A stretch of DNA of 64,000 bases from the NCBI GenBank assembly GCA_965219855.1, contig CBDCOR010000021.1:372001-436000 (forward strand). Direction: 5' to 3'. The DNA is from CAUZIZ01 sp965219855 (lineage in GTDB: Bacteria; Acidobacteriota; UBA6911; RPQK01; JAJDTT01). Under the pieces are notes generated by a model, which was given only the letters and a program-made list of their open reading frames with translations, made no database searches and was not told where the DNA came from. Within the stretch, counting starts at the first letter, position 1. Every line of letters starts with the position of its first letter. Shown piece by piece: positions 35,591 to 43,855 of the stretch. A program made the translations under genes and the position numbers.

Positions 35591-36745
35591 ATGTCGGCTT
35601 CTGGAAGCGACAAAGTCTACCAGGCAGCACTGATCGGGTGCGGGTCGATGGGCAGCTATTGCATGCACGAGGTCGCGGGCCTGAGGGGCCGGATGATCTT
35701 GCCCTTCGGGCATTCCGAAGTCCTCAAGACTCATCTTCGAACTGACCTGGTAGCGGGAGCCGATCCCGACCAGAAGCGACTCCGGGATTTCGGAAAACGC
35801 TGGGAGGTCGATCAGCTCTACTCCGACCACCGGCAACTGCTTGAAGCCGAGCGCCCGGAGATTGTCAGCATTGCCAGCCCTCCCTCCCTCCATCGCCAGC
35901 ACATCCAAGACTGCGTCGAAGCAGGAGTCCACGGAATCTTCTGCGAAAAGCCGTTGTGCCCGACGCTCGGCGAAGCCGATGCCATACTCAGAGCTTGCGA
36001 GGCAGGCGGAGTTTCACTTTCCATCAACCACACCCGTCGCGGTGATCCCTTTGTACTCCGCACCAGAGAACTGGTCGTGCAGGGAGAGATCGGAGAGGTG
36101 TTGTCCCTCTCCATGACCTGGCCCGGACGCCTCTTCCTGAGTGGAACGCATTTCTACGATCTGGCGAATTACTTTGCCGGCGATTCCCCCACCCGGTGGC
36201 TGATCGGCCACGCCGAGGACCCAGCAGCCGAAATGTCGGTCGTGCCCACCCAGCGAGGTGTGGACGTCGGAGGGACAGCCTACGCCGTCTACCAGAATGG
36301 GATTCGAGCCTTCTTCAACGGCAGGGATGGCCACAGCGCCACACGCAGCGAAATCTGCGGTACCGAAGGAGTCATCAGTTGGAGCGGCAATGACACCCAG
36401 TTGTGGAAAAGGAACCGAAACAGCCAGTTCCGTGAGCTGTTGCAGTACCCCTTCCCCCAAATGATGCGTTATACGGCTCCCATGGTCTATCTGCTGGAGG
36501 ATCTGATCGAGGCTATCGAAACCGGACACGAGCCCCTCTCCAATGGACGCAACGGTCGTCATGCTTTGGAGCAGATTCTGGCTACGCATTATTCGTCCCA
36601 GCATGACAGCTGCAAGGTCCTCTTCCCCGTCAAGGACCTCGAAACGAGGCCACCGTTCCAGTGGTTCGGAGAAGGGGGCGAGGCGGTCGATCGCTCTGTC
36701 GCTGACGGAGGAGCGGAGTCTGGAGAGCGACCATGTCAAAACTGA
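35591..36745 (+). CDS. Gfo/Idh/MocA-family oxidoreductase
   Basis: The roughly 384-residue cytoplasmic NAD(P)-dependent dehydrogenase has ALIGCGSMGSY near the start, SIASPPSLHRQHI, the active-site EKPL (FCEKPLCPT), and SGTHFYDLANYFAG. The frame is open from 35507, but ATG 35591 gives a normal N-terminus. The substrate is probably a sugar or cyclitol derivative. It overlaps the next gene, a solute-binding lipoprotein, by 13 bp, which suggests one operon and that the transported compound is oxidised by this enzyme. Confidence 0.88.
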   Translation: MSASGSDKVYQAALIGCGSMGSYCMHEVAGLRGRMILPFGHSEVLKTHLRTDLVAGADPDQKRLRDFGKRWEVDQLYSDHRQLLEAERPEIVSIASPPSLHRQHIQDCVEAGVHGIFCEKPLCPTLGEADAILRACEAGGVSLSINHTRRGDPFVLRTRELVVQGEIGEVLSLSMTWPGRLFLSGTHFYDLANYFAGDSPTRWLIGHAEDPAAEMSVVPTQRGVDVGGTAYAVYQNGIRAFFNGRDGHSATRSEICGTEGVISWSGNDTQLWKRNRNSQFRELLQYPFPQMMRYTAPMVYLLEDLIEAIETGHEPLSNGRNGRHALEQILATHYSSQHDSCKVLFPVKDLETRPPFQWFGEGGEAVDRSVADGGAESGERPCQN

Positions 36746-38373
36746 AGTGGCTACTGAGGACTGGGGGATTAGGAGCACTGATGCTGCCCCTGGTCTGCTG
36801 CGGCTTACCCCTCACAACGCAGCCAAACGGAAGCGACACCAGGACCGCAGAGACAGAATCCGACGGCGGGGCCAAGACACTCCGTTTCGTCTGGATCGGG
36901 GACCTCACTCCGCTGTGGCATCCAGCCGCCTACCAAACCTTCAGCCAGGCCGTGGTCTTCTACCTCCTCTTCAACTCCCTGGTGAAGCTCGACCGGGATC
37001 TGACGACGATAATCCCGGACCTGGCGAAGGAATGGGAGGTCAGCTCAGACGCCAGGGTCTACACTTTTCACTTGGAGCCAGACGTTCGCTGGCACGACGG
37101 CACCGCTTTTACCGCTGAGGACGTCCGCTTTACCTTCGAACGCCAGGTCCTGGAACCTTACCGATATGTCAAGTATCTAGAGGCGGTTGAGGGAGCTCAG
37201 GATTACAAACAGGGAGACACGGAGAGCATTTCGGGCCTCGAAGTGCTGGATAGCCATACCATCCGCGTGACACTGGGTTTCCCCGATGCCCTCTTCCTCT
37301 ATCGTCTGACCGAGCCCAGCTGTGTCATCATCCCTGAGCATCTTCTAAAGGATGCTCCTCCAGATGGCATCGAATCGACCAAGTTTGCCTCTTCCTCACC
37401 GGTTGGAACCGGCCCTTACAAGTTTGTTCGGTATCTGACCGATCAGATGGCCGAATTCGATGTCAATGTGGACTACTTCAAAGGCAAACCCCAGATCGAG
37501 AAAGTGTTCATGAAGCGGCTCCGTTCCGAGGTGGCATTCGCTCAACTCGAGAGCGGCGAGCTCGACCTGGCCCTGCGCCTCAAGCTGTTCGGATTCGAGC
37601 GGCTCACCGGGCTTGACCGTCTCAACATCATCTCCGGACCTGGGGTCGGGATGACCTCGCTGTACTTCATAGGAGAGGACCCTCGGCTTCAGGACAGACG
37701 CATTCGCCAGGCCGTCTACCATGCAATCGATCGGAAGAGTATCGTCGAGCATGTATTCCGGGGGCGCGCCCGAGTGCTTCGGGGGGCTCCCCCGGCGCTG
37801 GACGGCTACGCCGACCTGAATCCCTACGACTACAACCCGGAAAAATCGAGACAACTGCTGCGGGAGGCGGGATTCGATTTCGAGCCTCCCCTCCGCATCG
37901 TGTACGATCAAACCTATCCCAGCGCTCCCATGATCTTTCCGATCATCGAACATCAACTGCGTCAGGTTGGGCTCAATGTCCGCCTCGACGCCATCGACTC
38001 GACTGCCTTCATCTCTCGGATTATGGAACAGCGTCACCTGCTCGAGATGTTCGGAGCCAATGGAGGAGCCTATGGAGTCGGTCCTCACGTGTCGGCGACC
38101 TACTACAACTGCCACAGAAAGGAATGGCAATCTGGCTACCTGAACTGCGAACTCGATGATCTCTTTGTCCAGGCGAGCCGGATCACCGACCTCGACCAAC
38201 GCGACAAGGTCTACCATCAGGTGGCTAGAATCCTCAATCGGGATGTGCCCACCCTGCCGCTCTGGTCCCGCCACGACTTTCATGCCGCCACCAAGCGCCT
38301 CGGAGGCGGGTTCAAGATCTACCGGGACTCCAGGCGCACGTTCTCAAATATCGAGACCTGGACGCTTGATTGA
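36733..38373 (+). CDS. ABC transporter solute-binding lipoprotein (SBP family 5)
   Basis: The 546-residue family-5 solute-binding protein (peptide/opine/nickel type) has a lipoprotein signal with a lipobox (LPLVCCG). Motifs include LAKEWEVSSDARVYTFHLEP, DVRWHDGTAFTAEDVRFTF and VGTGPYKFVRY. Such proteins capture oligopeptides, glycosides or other ligands for a Dpp/Opp-type importer. It starts 13 bp inside the preceding Gfo/Idh gene and precedes two permease genes. The final residues reach FSNIETWTLD. Confidence 0.9.
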   Translation: MSKLKWLLRTGGLGALMLPLVCCGLPLTTQPNGSDTRTAETESDGGAKTLRFVWIGDLTPLWHPAAYQTFSQAVVFYLLFNSLVKLDRDLTTIIPDLAKEWEVSSDARVYTFHLEPDVRWHDGTAFTAEDVRFTFERQVLEPYRYVKYLEAVEGAQDYKQGDTESISGLEVLDSHTIRVTLGFPDALFLYRLTEPSCVIIPEHLLKDAPPDGIESTKFASSSPVGTGPYKFVRYLTDQMAEFDVNVDYFKGKPQIEKVFMKRLRSEVAFAQLESGELDLALRLKLFGFERLTGLDRLNIISGPGVGMTSLYFIGEDPRLQDRRIRQAVYHAIDRKSIVEHVFRGRARVLRGAPPALDGYADLNPYDYNPEKSRQLLREAGFDFEPPLRIVYDQTYPSAPMIFPIIEHQLRQVGLNVRLDAIDSTAFISRIMEQRHLLEMFGANGGAYGVGPHVSATYYNCHRKEWQSGYLNCELDDLFVQASRITDLDQRDKVYHQVARILNRDVPTLPLWSRHDFHAATKRLGGGFKIYRDSRRTFSNIETWTLD

Positions 38374-38375
38374 AT

Positions 38376-38620
38376 TAGTGAGCAGTGAATTAGTGAGCAG
38401 TGAGCAATGAGCAGTGAGTAGTGAGAGTGAGTAGTGAGTAGTGAGAAGCAGTGAGCAGTGAGCAGTGAGCAGTGAGCAGTGAGCAGTGGAAGAGTGATCT
38501 GTGAAGGAATGATGTGTCAACCGTTTGCTCAGACCCAAGGCAGCATCTTGACTTATTGCGGTTCTCTGGCCACTATCCTGCACTGTTCACTTACTCACTG
38601 CACTATTCACTAGTGCCTAG
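38376..38620. repeat. AGTGAGC heptamer arrays between SBP and permease genes
   Basis: Perfect and near-perfect AGTGAGC units run from 38376 to 38489, starting three bases after the SBP stop. A shorter, degenerate set in the reverse sense (CACTGTTCAC, ACTCACTGCAC) lies at about 38583-38615. Together they separate genes that should be one operon. Confidence 0.85.
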
Positions 38621-38632
38621 AGAAAACCACCA

Positions 38633-39601
38633 GTGAGCCAATTCATCCTCCGTCGTCTGTTGATTTCCATCCCCGTCCTCCTGGGCATTACCTTTATTGC
38701 GTTTGCGGCACTGTCGCTGGCACCGGGTGACCCCCTGATGGCTCGCTTGGATCCCAGCGTTCTTGCTCAGCAGTCGCCGGAGTGGATCGAGGAAAAGCGA
38801 CGCGAGCTTGGCCTTGACCAGCCCGTCCCCGTCCGGTATCTACGCTGGCTGGAGGGGCTGGTGCGAGGAGATTTCGGGTTTTCGATCGTCACCCGCCGAT
38901 CGATTTCGGAGGAGCTGGCCCTGCGCTTGCCGGTCACCCTGCAACTGATGGGAACGGCCCTGCTGATCGGTCTCGTCCTGGGCATCCCCTTTGGGGTGAT
39001 CTCTGCCATCAAGCAGTACTCAAAGTTGGACTATGCGTTGACGGGATTCACCATGGCGATGATCTCCACGCCTACCTTCTTTCTGGGCCTGCTGGCTATC
39101 TATGTCTTTGGAGTCTACCTTCGGATCCTGCCTACCAGCGGCGTGGCCACACTGGGAGCAGTCCCGTCTCTGGCGGATCGCTTGAGCCATCTGGTACTCC
39201 CGGCAGGCATTCTGGGCCTGGCGAACGCCGCCCAGCTCATGCGTTACACGCGTGCCAGCATGTTGGAGGTCTTGCGCCGGGAATACGTTGTAACAGCCAG
39301 GGCGAAGGGGCTTGCAAACGCGCCCGTGTTCTTGCGACATGCTCTTCGCAACGCGTTGGTGCCGATCATCAGCATCCTCGGGCTACTGCTTCCGGAGCTC
39401 GTAGTTGGGGCAATTGTGACTGAGCAGATCTTTGCCTGGCCTGGGATGGGCTTCATGGCAGTCCGAGCCGCTGCCGATCGTGACCCGTCGCTGTTGATGG
39501 GTGTCGTGTTGGTCGTTGGAACCGGGGTCCTGTTGAGTGGGCTCATTGCCGACATTGCCTATGCGGCCGCCGATCCAAGAGTTCGCTTGGGCCGGGATTG
39601 A
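38633..39601 (+). CDS. Dpp/Opp-type ABC transporter permease (first subunit)
   Basis: The 322-residue inner-membrane permease starts with ILRRLLISIPVLLGITFIAF, has about six helices, and carries the EAA-loop signature RREYVVTARAKGLANAPVFLRHALRNALVP. The C-terminus (GLIADIAYAAADPRVRLG) is typical of DppB. The start GTG lies inside an AGTGAGC repeat unit and has no strong ribosome site. It forms the channel with the next gene. Confidence 0.92.
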   Translation: MSQFILRRLLISIPVLLGITFIAFAALSLAPGDPLMARLDPSVLAQQSPEWIEEKRRELGLDQPVPVRYLRWLEGLVRGDFGFSIVTRRSISEELALRLPVTLQLMGTALLIGLVLGIPFGVISAIKQYSKLDYALTGFTMAMISTPTFFLGLLAIYVFGVYLRILPTSGVATLGAVPSLADRLSHLVLPAGILGLANAAQLMRYTRASMLEVLRREYVVTARAKGLANAPVFLRHALRNALVPIISILGLLLPELVVGAIVTEQIFAWPGMGFMAVRAAADRDPSLLMGVVLVVGTGVLLSGLIADIAYAAADPRVRLGRD

Positions 39602-39616
39602 CCGACTAGAACCAGG

Positions 39617-40513
39617 GTGAACCAGATAAGAATGAAGGCCCAGGAAACTGTCGAGTTCAAATACGAGTCTCTGTCTCGCCAGGTGATGCGTCGTTTTCTG
39701 CTGCACCGCCTCGCAGTGGGAGGGGCTGCCGTCATGCTCCTCATCATCTTGCTGGCTCTGGCGGCCCCGCTGGTAACCGGACACGACCCCTTGGAAGTTC
39801 GACTGGACTCGCTGCGTCAGGCTCCGAGCACCAATCATTGGCTGGGTACCGATCTGATTGGACGAGATGTCTGGAGCAGGGTGGTGTACGGCAGTCGTGT
39901 TTCGCTGACGGTGGGTATTTTCGCGGTGGCCCTTTACACCTTCATCGGATCGCTGCTGGGCGCGCTGGCCGGTTATTTTGGAGGTCTGCTGGATCAGATC
40001 ATCATGCGGCTGACGGACACCTTGCTGAGCATCCCCGCGCTCTTGATGGTGATGATCTTCGTATCCATAATCGGGCCGAGTCTGACATCTGTGATTGTCG
40101 TGATCGGCTTGCTCCAGTGGCCTCGCACTTGTCGCCTGATACGGGGCCAGATCCTGGCAATTCGAGAAGAAGAGTTCGTGATGGCAGCGCGCGCCGTCGG
40201 CAGCAACAGCGTGCGAATCATTCTTCGGCACATCCTACCCAACGCGTTCGGCCCTCTGACGGTCCTCTCGACCTTTGGCGTCGCCAATGCGATTCTGTTG
40301 GAAGCAACCCTGAGCTTCCTGGGACTAGGGGTTCGTCCACCTACTCCGAGCTGGGGCGCTATGCTCAACGAAGCACAATCACCTGCAGTGCTTTCCAGCC
40401 TTCCCTGGCTCTGGATGTCCCCGGGCCTGGCGATCGCGATGACCGTTCTGGCCGTGAACTTCATTGGTGACGGAATGCGGGATGCCGTGGATGTGCGCTC
40501 GGTAATGGATTAG
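39617..40513 (+). CDS. Dpp/Opp-type ABC transporter permease (second subunit)
   Basis: The 298-residue DppC-type permease has an N-terminal cytoplasmic tail, the HWLGTDLIGRDVWSRVVYG motif, about six helices, the EAA loop (REEEFVMAARAVGSNSVRII) and FLGLGVRPPTPSWGAML. The GTG start lies 15 bp after the preceding stop. No DppD or DppF ATPase gene follows, so ATP-binding subunits must come from elsewhere. Confidence 0.92.
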   Translation: MNQIRMKAQETVEFKYESLSRQVMRRFLLHRLAVGGAAVMLLIILLALAAPLVTGHDPLEVRLDSLRQAPSTNHWLGTDLIGRDVWSRVVYGSRVSLTVGIFAVALYTFIGSLLGALAGYFGGLLDQIIMRLTDTLLSIPALLMVMIFVSIIGPSLTSVIVVIGLLQWPRTCRLIRGQILAIREEEFVMAARAVGSNSVRIILRHILPNAFGPLTVLSTFGVANAILLEATLSFLGLGVRPPTPSWGAMLNEAQSPAVLSSLPWLWMSPGLAIAMTVLAVNFIGDGMRDAVDVRSVMD

Positions 40514-40527
40514 GCTTTTAGGCTTAG

Positions 40528-41811
40528 ATGTCAGAGACTCTCGCCCAGCATCAGGAAGCCGCCGCGTCGGCGGTAGCTCGTCATGGCGACGACTACATTC
40601 AGCTCCTGAGCAATCTGGTCCGATGCCCTACGCTGTTGGGAGCGGAACGTCCCGCTCAGGACATCCTCTATCGTCATCTGCAAGACATGGGCCTGGAGGC
40701 CGAGATCTGGGATCTCGACCCGGAGGACTTGGCATCACATTCCGCCTTCGCTCCCGTGGACTGGGGATATCGGGAGAGGCCGAACGTCCGCGGCACCCTC
40801 GAGCCCGCAGGAAAATCGGGCAGATCACTGGTGCTCAATGGGCACATCGATGTGGTCAGTCCGGAGCCGGTCGACTGGTGGAGCTACGATCCCTGGGGAG
40901 CTACCATCACCGAGGGACGGATGTACGGTAGGGGCAGCCTGGACATGAAGGCGGGGCTGGTGGCCGCGCTCCTCGCCATCCAGGGAGTCATGGACAGTGG
41001 GGCCCAACTTCGCGGCCCTGTCGTTTTCGAAAGCGTGATCGAGGAGGAGTGCACCGGCAACGGAATGTTGGCCAGCAGGATCCGCAGCGGGAAAGTCGAC
41101 GGCGCCGTCATCACCGAGCCCACCGGCCTACAAGCCTGGACCGCCACTCCGGGTGTCCTCTGGTTCGAGGTCACGGTGCGCGGTAAGCCCGCCTACGTGG
41201 GTAAGGCGGGCCGGTACGTCAACGCCATCGAAACGGCGACTTCCCTGATAGCACGCCTCAAGCCCGCAGCCGTCGAGGCTCTCAACTCGGCCTGCGACCA
41301 CCCTGCCTTCGCAGCTTACAAGAATCCGCTCACCTTGAGCGTGGGGAAGATCCAGGGCGGGGACTGGCCTTCGAACGTCCCCCTGGAGTGCCGCTTTACC
41401 TGCCGAATGTCGTTCCCGATCGGCTGGTCCTTCGACCGGGCTGGGAACTTCGTCGAGACTCATTTAGAGCGCGCGGCCTCAAGCGATCCTTGGCTGGTAG
41501 AGCAGCCGCCGACCGTACGCTATCCAGGTTTTAGGGCTCTGGGGTGGGCAATGGATCCCGAAGCGGGTGACGGCAGCCTTATCCAGACCCTTTCCGAGGC
41601 TCATCAAACCGCGCAAGGCCGGAGACTGAAACAGGGAGTGTTTCCAGGGACGGCTGACGCGCGCTATTTCAACGCTCGGGAAGGGGAGCAGGCGGTCTAC
41701 TATGGTCCCGTGGGTGCCAACCTCCATGCGCCTGACGAATACGTCGAGCTGGAGAGCCTCTTGGAAACGGCTCGAGTCCTGGCCCGGATGATTGTCGCCT
41801 GGTGTGGATGA
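40528..41811 (+). CDS. M20 family deacylase (ArgE/DapE-like)
   Basis: The 427-residue di-zinc hydrolase has LVLNGHIDVVSPEPVDWW, the bridging Asp in YGRGSLDMKAGLVAAL, the general-base Glu pair SVIEEECTGNGM, and TVRGKPAYVG in the lid. It is a paralogue of the gene at 12706. It starts 14 bp after the permease stop and so belongs to the transport operon; it probably hydrolyses the imported N-acyl compound or dipeptide. Substrate not determined. Confidence 0.9.
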   Translation: MSETLAQHQEAAASAVARHGDDYIQLLSNLVRCPTLLGAERPAQDILYRHLQDMGLEAEIWDLDPEDLASHSAFAPVDWGYRERPNVRGTLEPAGKSGRSLVLNGHIDVVSPEPVDWWSYDPWGATITEGRMYGRGSLDMKAGLVAALLAIQGVMDSGAQLRGPVVFESVIEEECTGNGMLASRIRSGKVDGAVITEPTGLQAWTATPGVLWFEVTVRGKPAYVGKAGRYVNAIETATSLIARLKPAAVEALNSACDHPAFAAYKNPLTLSVGKIQGGDWPSNVPLECRFTCRMSFPIGWSFDRAGNFVETHLERAASSDPWLVEQPPTVRYPGFRALGWAMDPEAGDGSLIQTLSEAHQTAQGRRLKQGVFPGTADARYFNAREGEQAVYYGPVGANLHAPDEYVELESLLETARVLARMIVAWCG

Positions 41812-41897
41812 GGCGGGGAAGGGGTTGCAGGTTGCAGCTAGCAGTCCAATGTGACTTCGGATCTGTGATTCAAAACGATCTAACTTAGGAAGCTTGG

Positions 41898-42644
41898 GTG
41901 TTGGAAGGAAAAGTCGCCCTGGTCACCGGCTCCAGTCGGGGAATAGGAGCAGGTATCGCCGTCAAACTGGCCGAGGCTGGAGCAGACGTAGCTATCACGG
42001 CGCGCCGGCTCGAAAGCCTCGAGGAAACGGCAAGCCGCATCAAAGCGTTGGGCGGGAAGACCCTTCCCGTCGAATTGGAGGTGACCGACCTTTCCAGCAT
42101 CCGAGAGACGGTCGCGTCGGCGGAGCAGGACCTCGGTCCGATCGATATCCTGGTGAACAACGCCGGGATCAATATCCCTCGCCCTGCTACTGAGGTAACT
42201 GAAGAGCAGTGGGACCAGATTCTCGATGTGAACTTGAAAGGGGCGTTCTTCTGCTCCAAGGAGGTGGCTCCAGGCATGATCGCCCGAGAAAAGGGCAAGA
42301 TCATCAACGTGTCTTCTGCCGCAGGGCTGGTTCCACTCGAGGAGCGACCGGCCTACTCTTCCAGCAAGGCGGGGCTGTTGATGTTGACCCGAGTGCTGGC
42401 CCTGGAGTGGGCCCCGCATCAGATCACGGTGAACGCCGTTGCGCCCACCTTCATCGAAACGGAGCTGGCTCGACAGACACTGGATCGACCAGGAATGAGG
42501 GATTATCTGCTGTCGCGTATTCCACTGAACCGTCTGGCTACCGTCGAGGATCTGGCAGGTGCGGTCCTCTACCTGTGTTCCCCGGCGGCTGATTTCATAA
42601 CCGGCACCGTGATCCCGGTCGACGGAGGACTCACGCTGCGTTAG
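41898..42644 (+). CDS. Short-chain dehydrogenase/reductase
   Basis: The 248-residue classical SDR has TGSSRGIGAGIA (cofactor loop), NNAGINIPRP, the catalytic Ser in NVSSAAGLVP, YSSSKAG (Tyr and Lys), and a C-terminal VIPVDGGLTL. It resembles FabG and gluconate 5-dehydrogenase-type enzymes. The GTG at 41898 is preceded by AGGA. It is probably part of the same catabolic cluster as the M20 gene (86-bp gap that includes two GGTTGCA units). Confidence 0.92.
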   Translation: MLEGKVALVTGSSRGIGAGIAVKLAEAGADVAITARRLESLEETASRIKALGGKTLPVELEVTDLSSIRETVASAEQDLGPIDILVNNAGINIPRPATEVTEEQWDQILDVNLKGAFFCSKEVAPGMIAREKGKIINVSSAAGLVPLEERPAYSSSKAGLLMLTRVLALEWAPHQITVNAVAPTFIETELARQTLDRPGMRDYLLSRIPLNRLATVEDLAGAVLYLCSPAADFITGTVIPVDGGLTLR

Positions 42645-42673
42645 TCGTTATGTTTGTGCGGGCAGGGTTTTCC

Positions 42674-42730
42674 TGAGTGAGCAGTGAGCAGTAAGCAGTG
42701 AGCAGTGAGCAGTGAGCAGTGAGCAGTGAA
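42674..42730. repeat. AGTGAGC heptamer array
   Basis: About eight AGTGAGC units in register, one with a base change (AGTAAGC). It lies between the SDR gene and the toroid-protein gene, 57 bp before the latter. Confidence 0.9.
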
Positions 42731-42786
42731 GAGTAGACCAGTTCAGTAAACAGTGAGCGGTAATAGGGTTTCGGAAGGGGCCGATA

Positions 42787-43824
42787 ATGACCACTACGAA
42801 AAGCGATGTTGGAAATGAGCGATTGAGGGCCTACCGGGCAACCCGCCGGAAGGCGACAGACTGGCTCCTGGATCAGCTCAACGCAGACGGTTCCATCGGC
42901 GATGCGACCTCCGGTGGATACTTCTTCTACCGGGCACCCTGGACCTTCTCACTGGTGGGCGAGAGTGATGCTGCCACTGGCATTTGTGGTTGGATTCGCA
43001 AGCATATGCTGACCCCGGAGGGCACCATTGGCGGTCGCCACCGAGCTATCTACGATGCCTGGGCTTATCGTGATTCTGCTCTGATCCTCGGGGCTCATCT
43101 GGCGGGTCAATACGATCTTTCGTATGGTCTGATGCCCGAGCTTCTGAGACTACAGGATCCGATCTCGGGAGGCTTCCCCAACGATCGTTTGGAGGATGGC
43201 TCGATGAGTGATGGCATGAGCATCCCCTACACCACTGGGGCTGGCTTCGCCTGCCTCGCAACCGGCTATCTCGAGCAAGCTCGTGCCGTTTACCGATTTC
43301 TTCAGACTATCTACGACGCCCAACACGACCTGCCCCGGCGCTTCTTCTACAATTGGTCCCGTGCCCGCCAGGAGCCCACGACCACATGCTCTGAAGAGGA
43401 TCGGTTCTGGCATGTGGTGGAGAACTCGATCGACCGCAATCAGCGCTGGACGGTAGGCGGGATTGCCGCCGGCTTTCTGTGCCGGCTCTACCTGGCGGAA
43501 CCCAGGCCCGAGTACCTGGCCCTGGCCAAACGATACCAGGCATTCTCGATGGCGGCGACTGAGCACCAGTTCAAATACGATCCGGTGTGTAAGAGTGGTT
43601 GGGGCAGCTCCTTGCTCTATCTGGTCACTGGGAAAACCCAGTATCGGGACTGGACCTACCGAATGGGTGACTGGTTCGTCTCACGGCAACATCCTGATGG
43701 CTACTGGGTACCGCAGGCCTCCAGCGACGACAAAAGCAAGATCATCCATAACGCCCTTGAATTCGTGATGCATGTCGACACGATCATCGCAGGGCTATCC
43801 GCTCATGCCGGTGAATCTGAGTAG
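42787..43824 (+). CDS. Alpha/alpha-toroid-like protein of unknown function
   Basis: The 345-residue soluble protein appears mostly helical. Repeated pieces such as ATDWLLDQLNADGSIGD, LLRLQDPISGGFPNDRLEDG and WFVSRQHPDGYWVPQ follow the L-x-x-x-Q-x-x-DGS/GG pattern of terpene-cyclase-type (squalene-hopene) or glycoside-hydrolase toroids. The QW motifs and the acidic DXDD motif are absent, so a cyclase role is not supported. No signal peptide. It sits at the end of the transport/catabolism cluster and could act on the same substrate. I cannot name the family. Confidence 0.6.
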   Translation: MTTTKSDVGNERLRAYRATRRKATDWLLDQLNADGSIGDATSGGYFFYRAPWTFSLVGESDAATGICGWIRKHMLTPEGTIGGRHRAIYDAWAYRDSALILGAHLAGQYDLSYGLMPELLRLQDPISGGFPNDRLEDGSMSDGMSIPYTTGAGFACLATGYLEQARAVYRFLQTIYDAQHDLPRRFFYNWSRARQEPTTTCSEEDRFWHVVENSIDRNQRWTVGGIAAGFLCRLYLAEPRPEYLALAKRYQAFSMAATEHQFKYDPVCKSGWGSSLLYLVTGKTQYRDWTYRMGDWFVSRQHPDGYWVPQASSDDKSKIIHNALEFVMHVDTIIAGLSAHAGESE

Positions 43825-43855
43825 TGAGCGATTGACAAAAGCTCCTTATTTGAGT

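Noticed and set aside
38376..38489. Possible CRISPR-like or phase-variable coding repeat
   Set aside because: Units are tandem without spacers and lie between genes, not in a coding frame.
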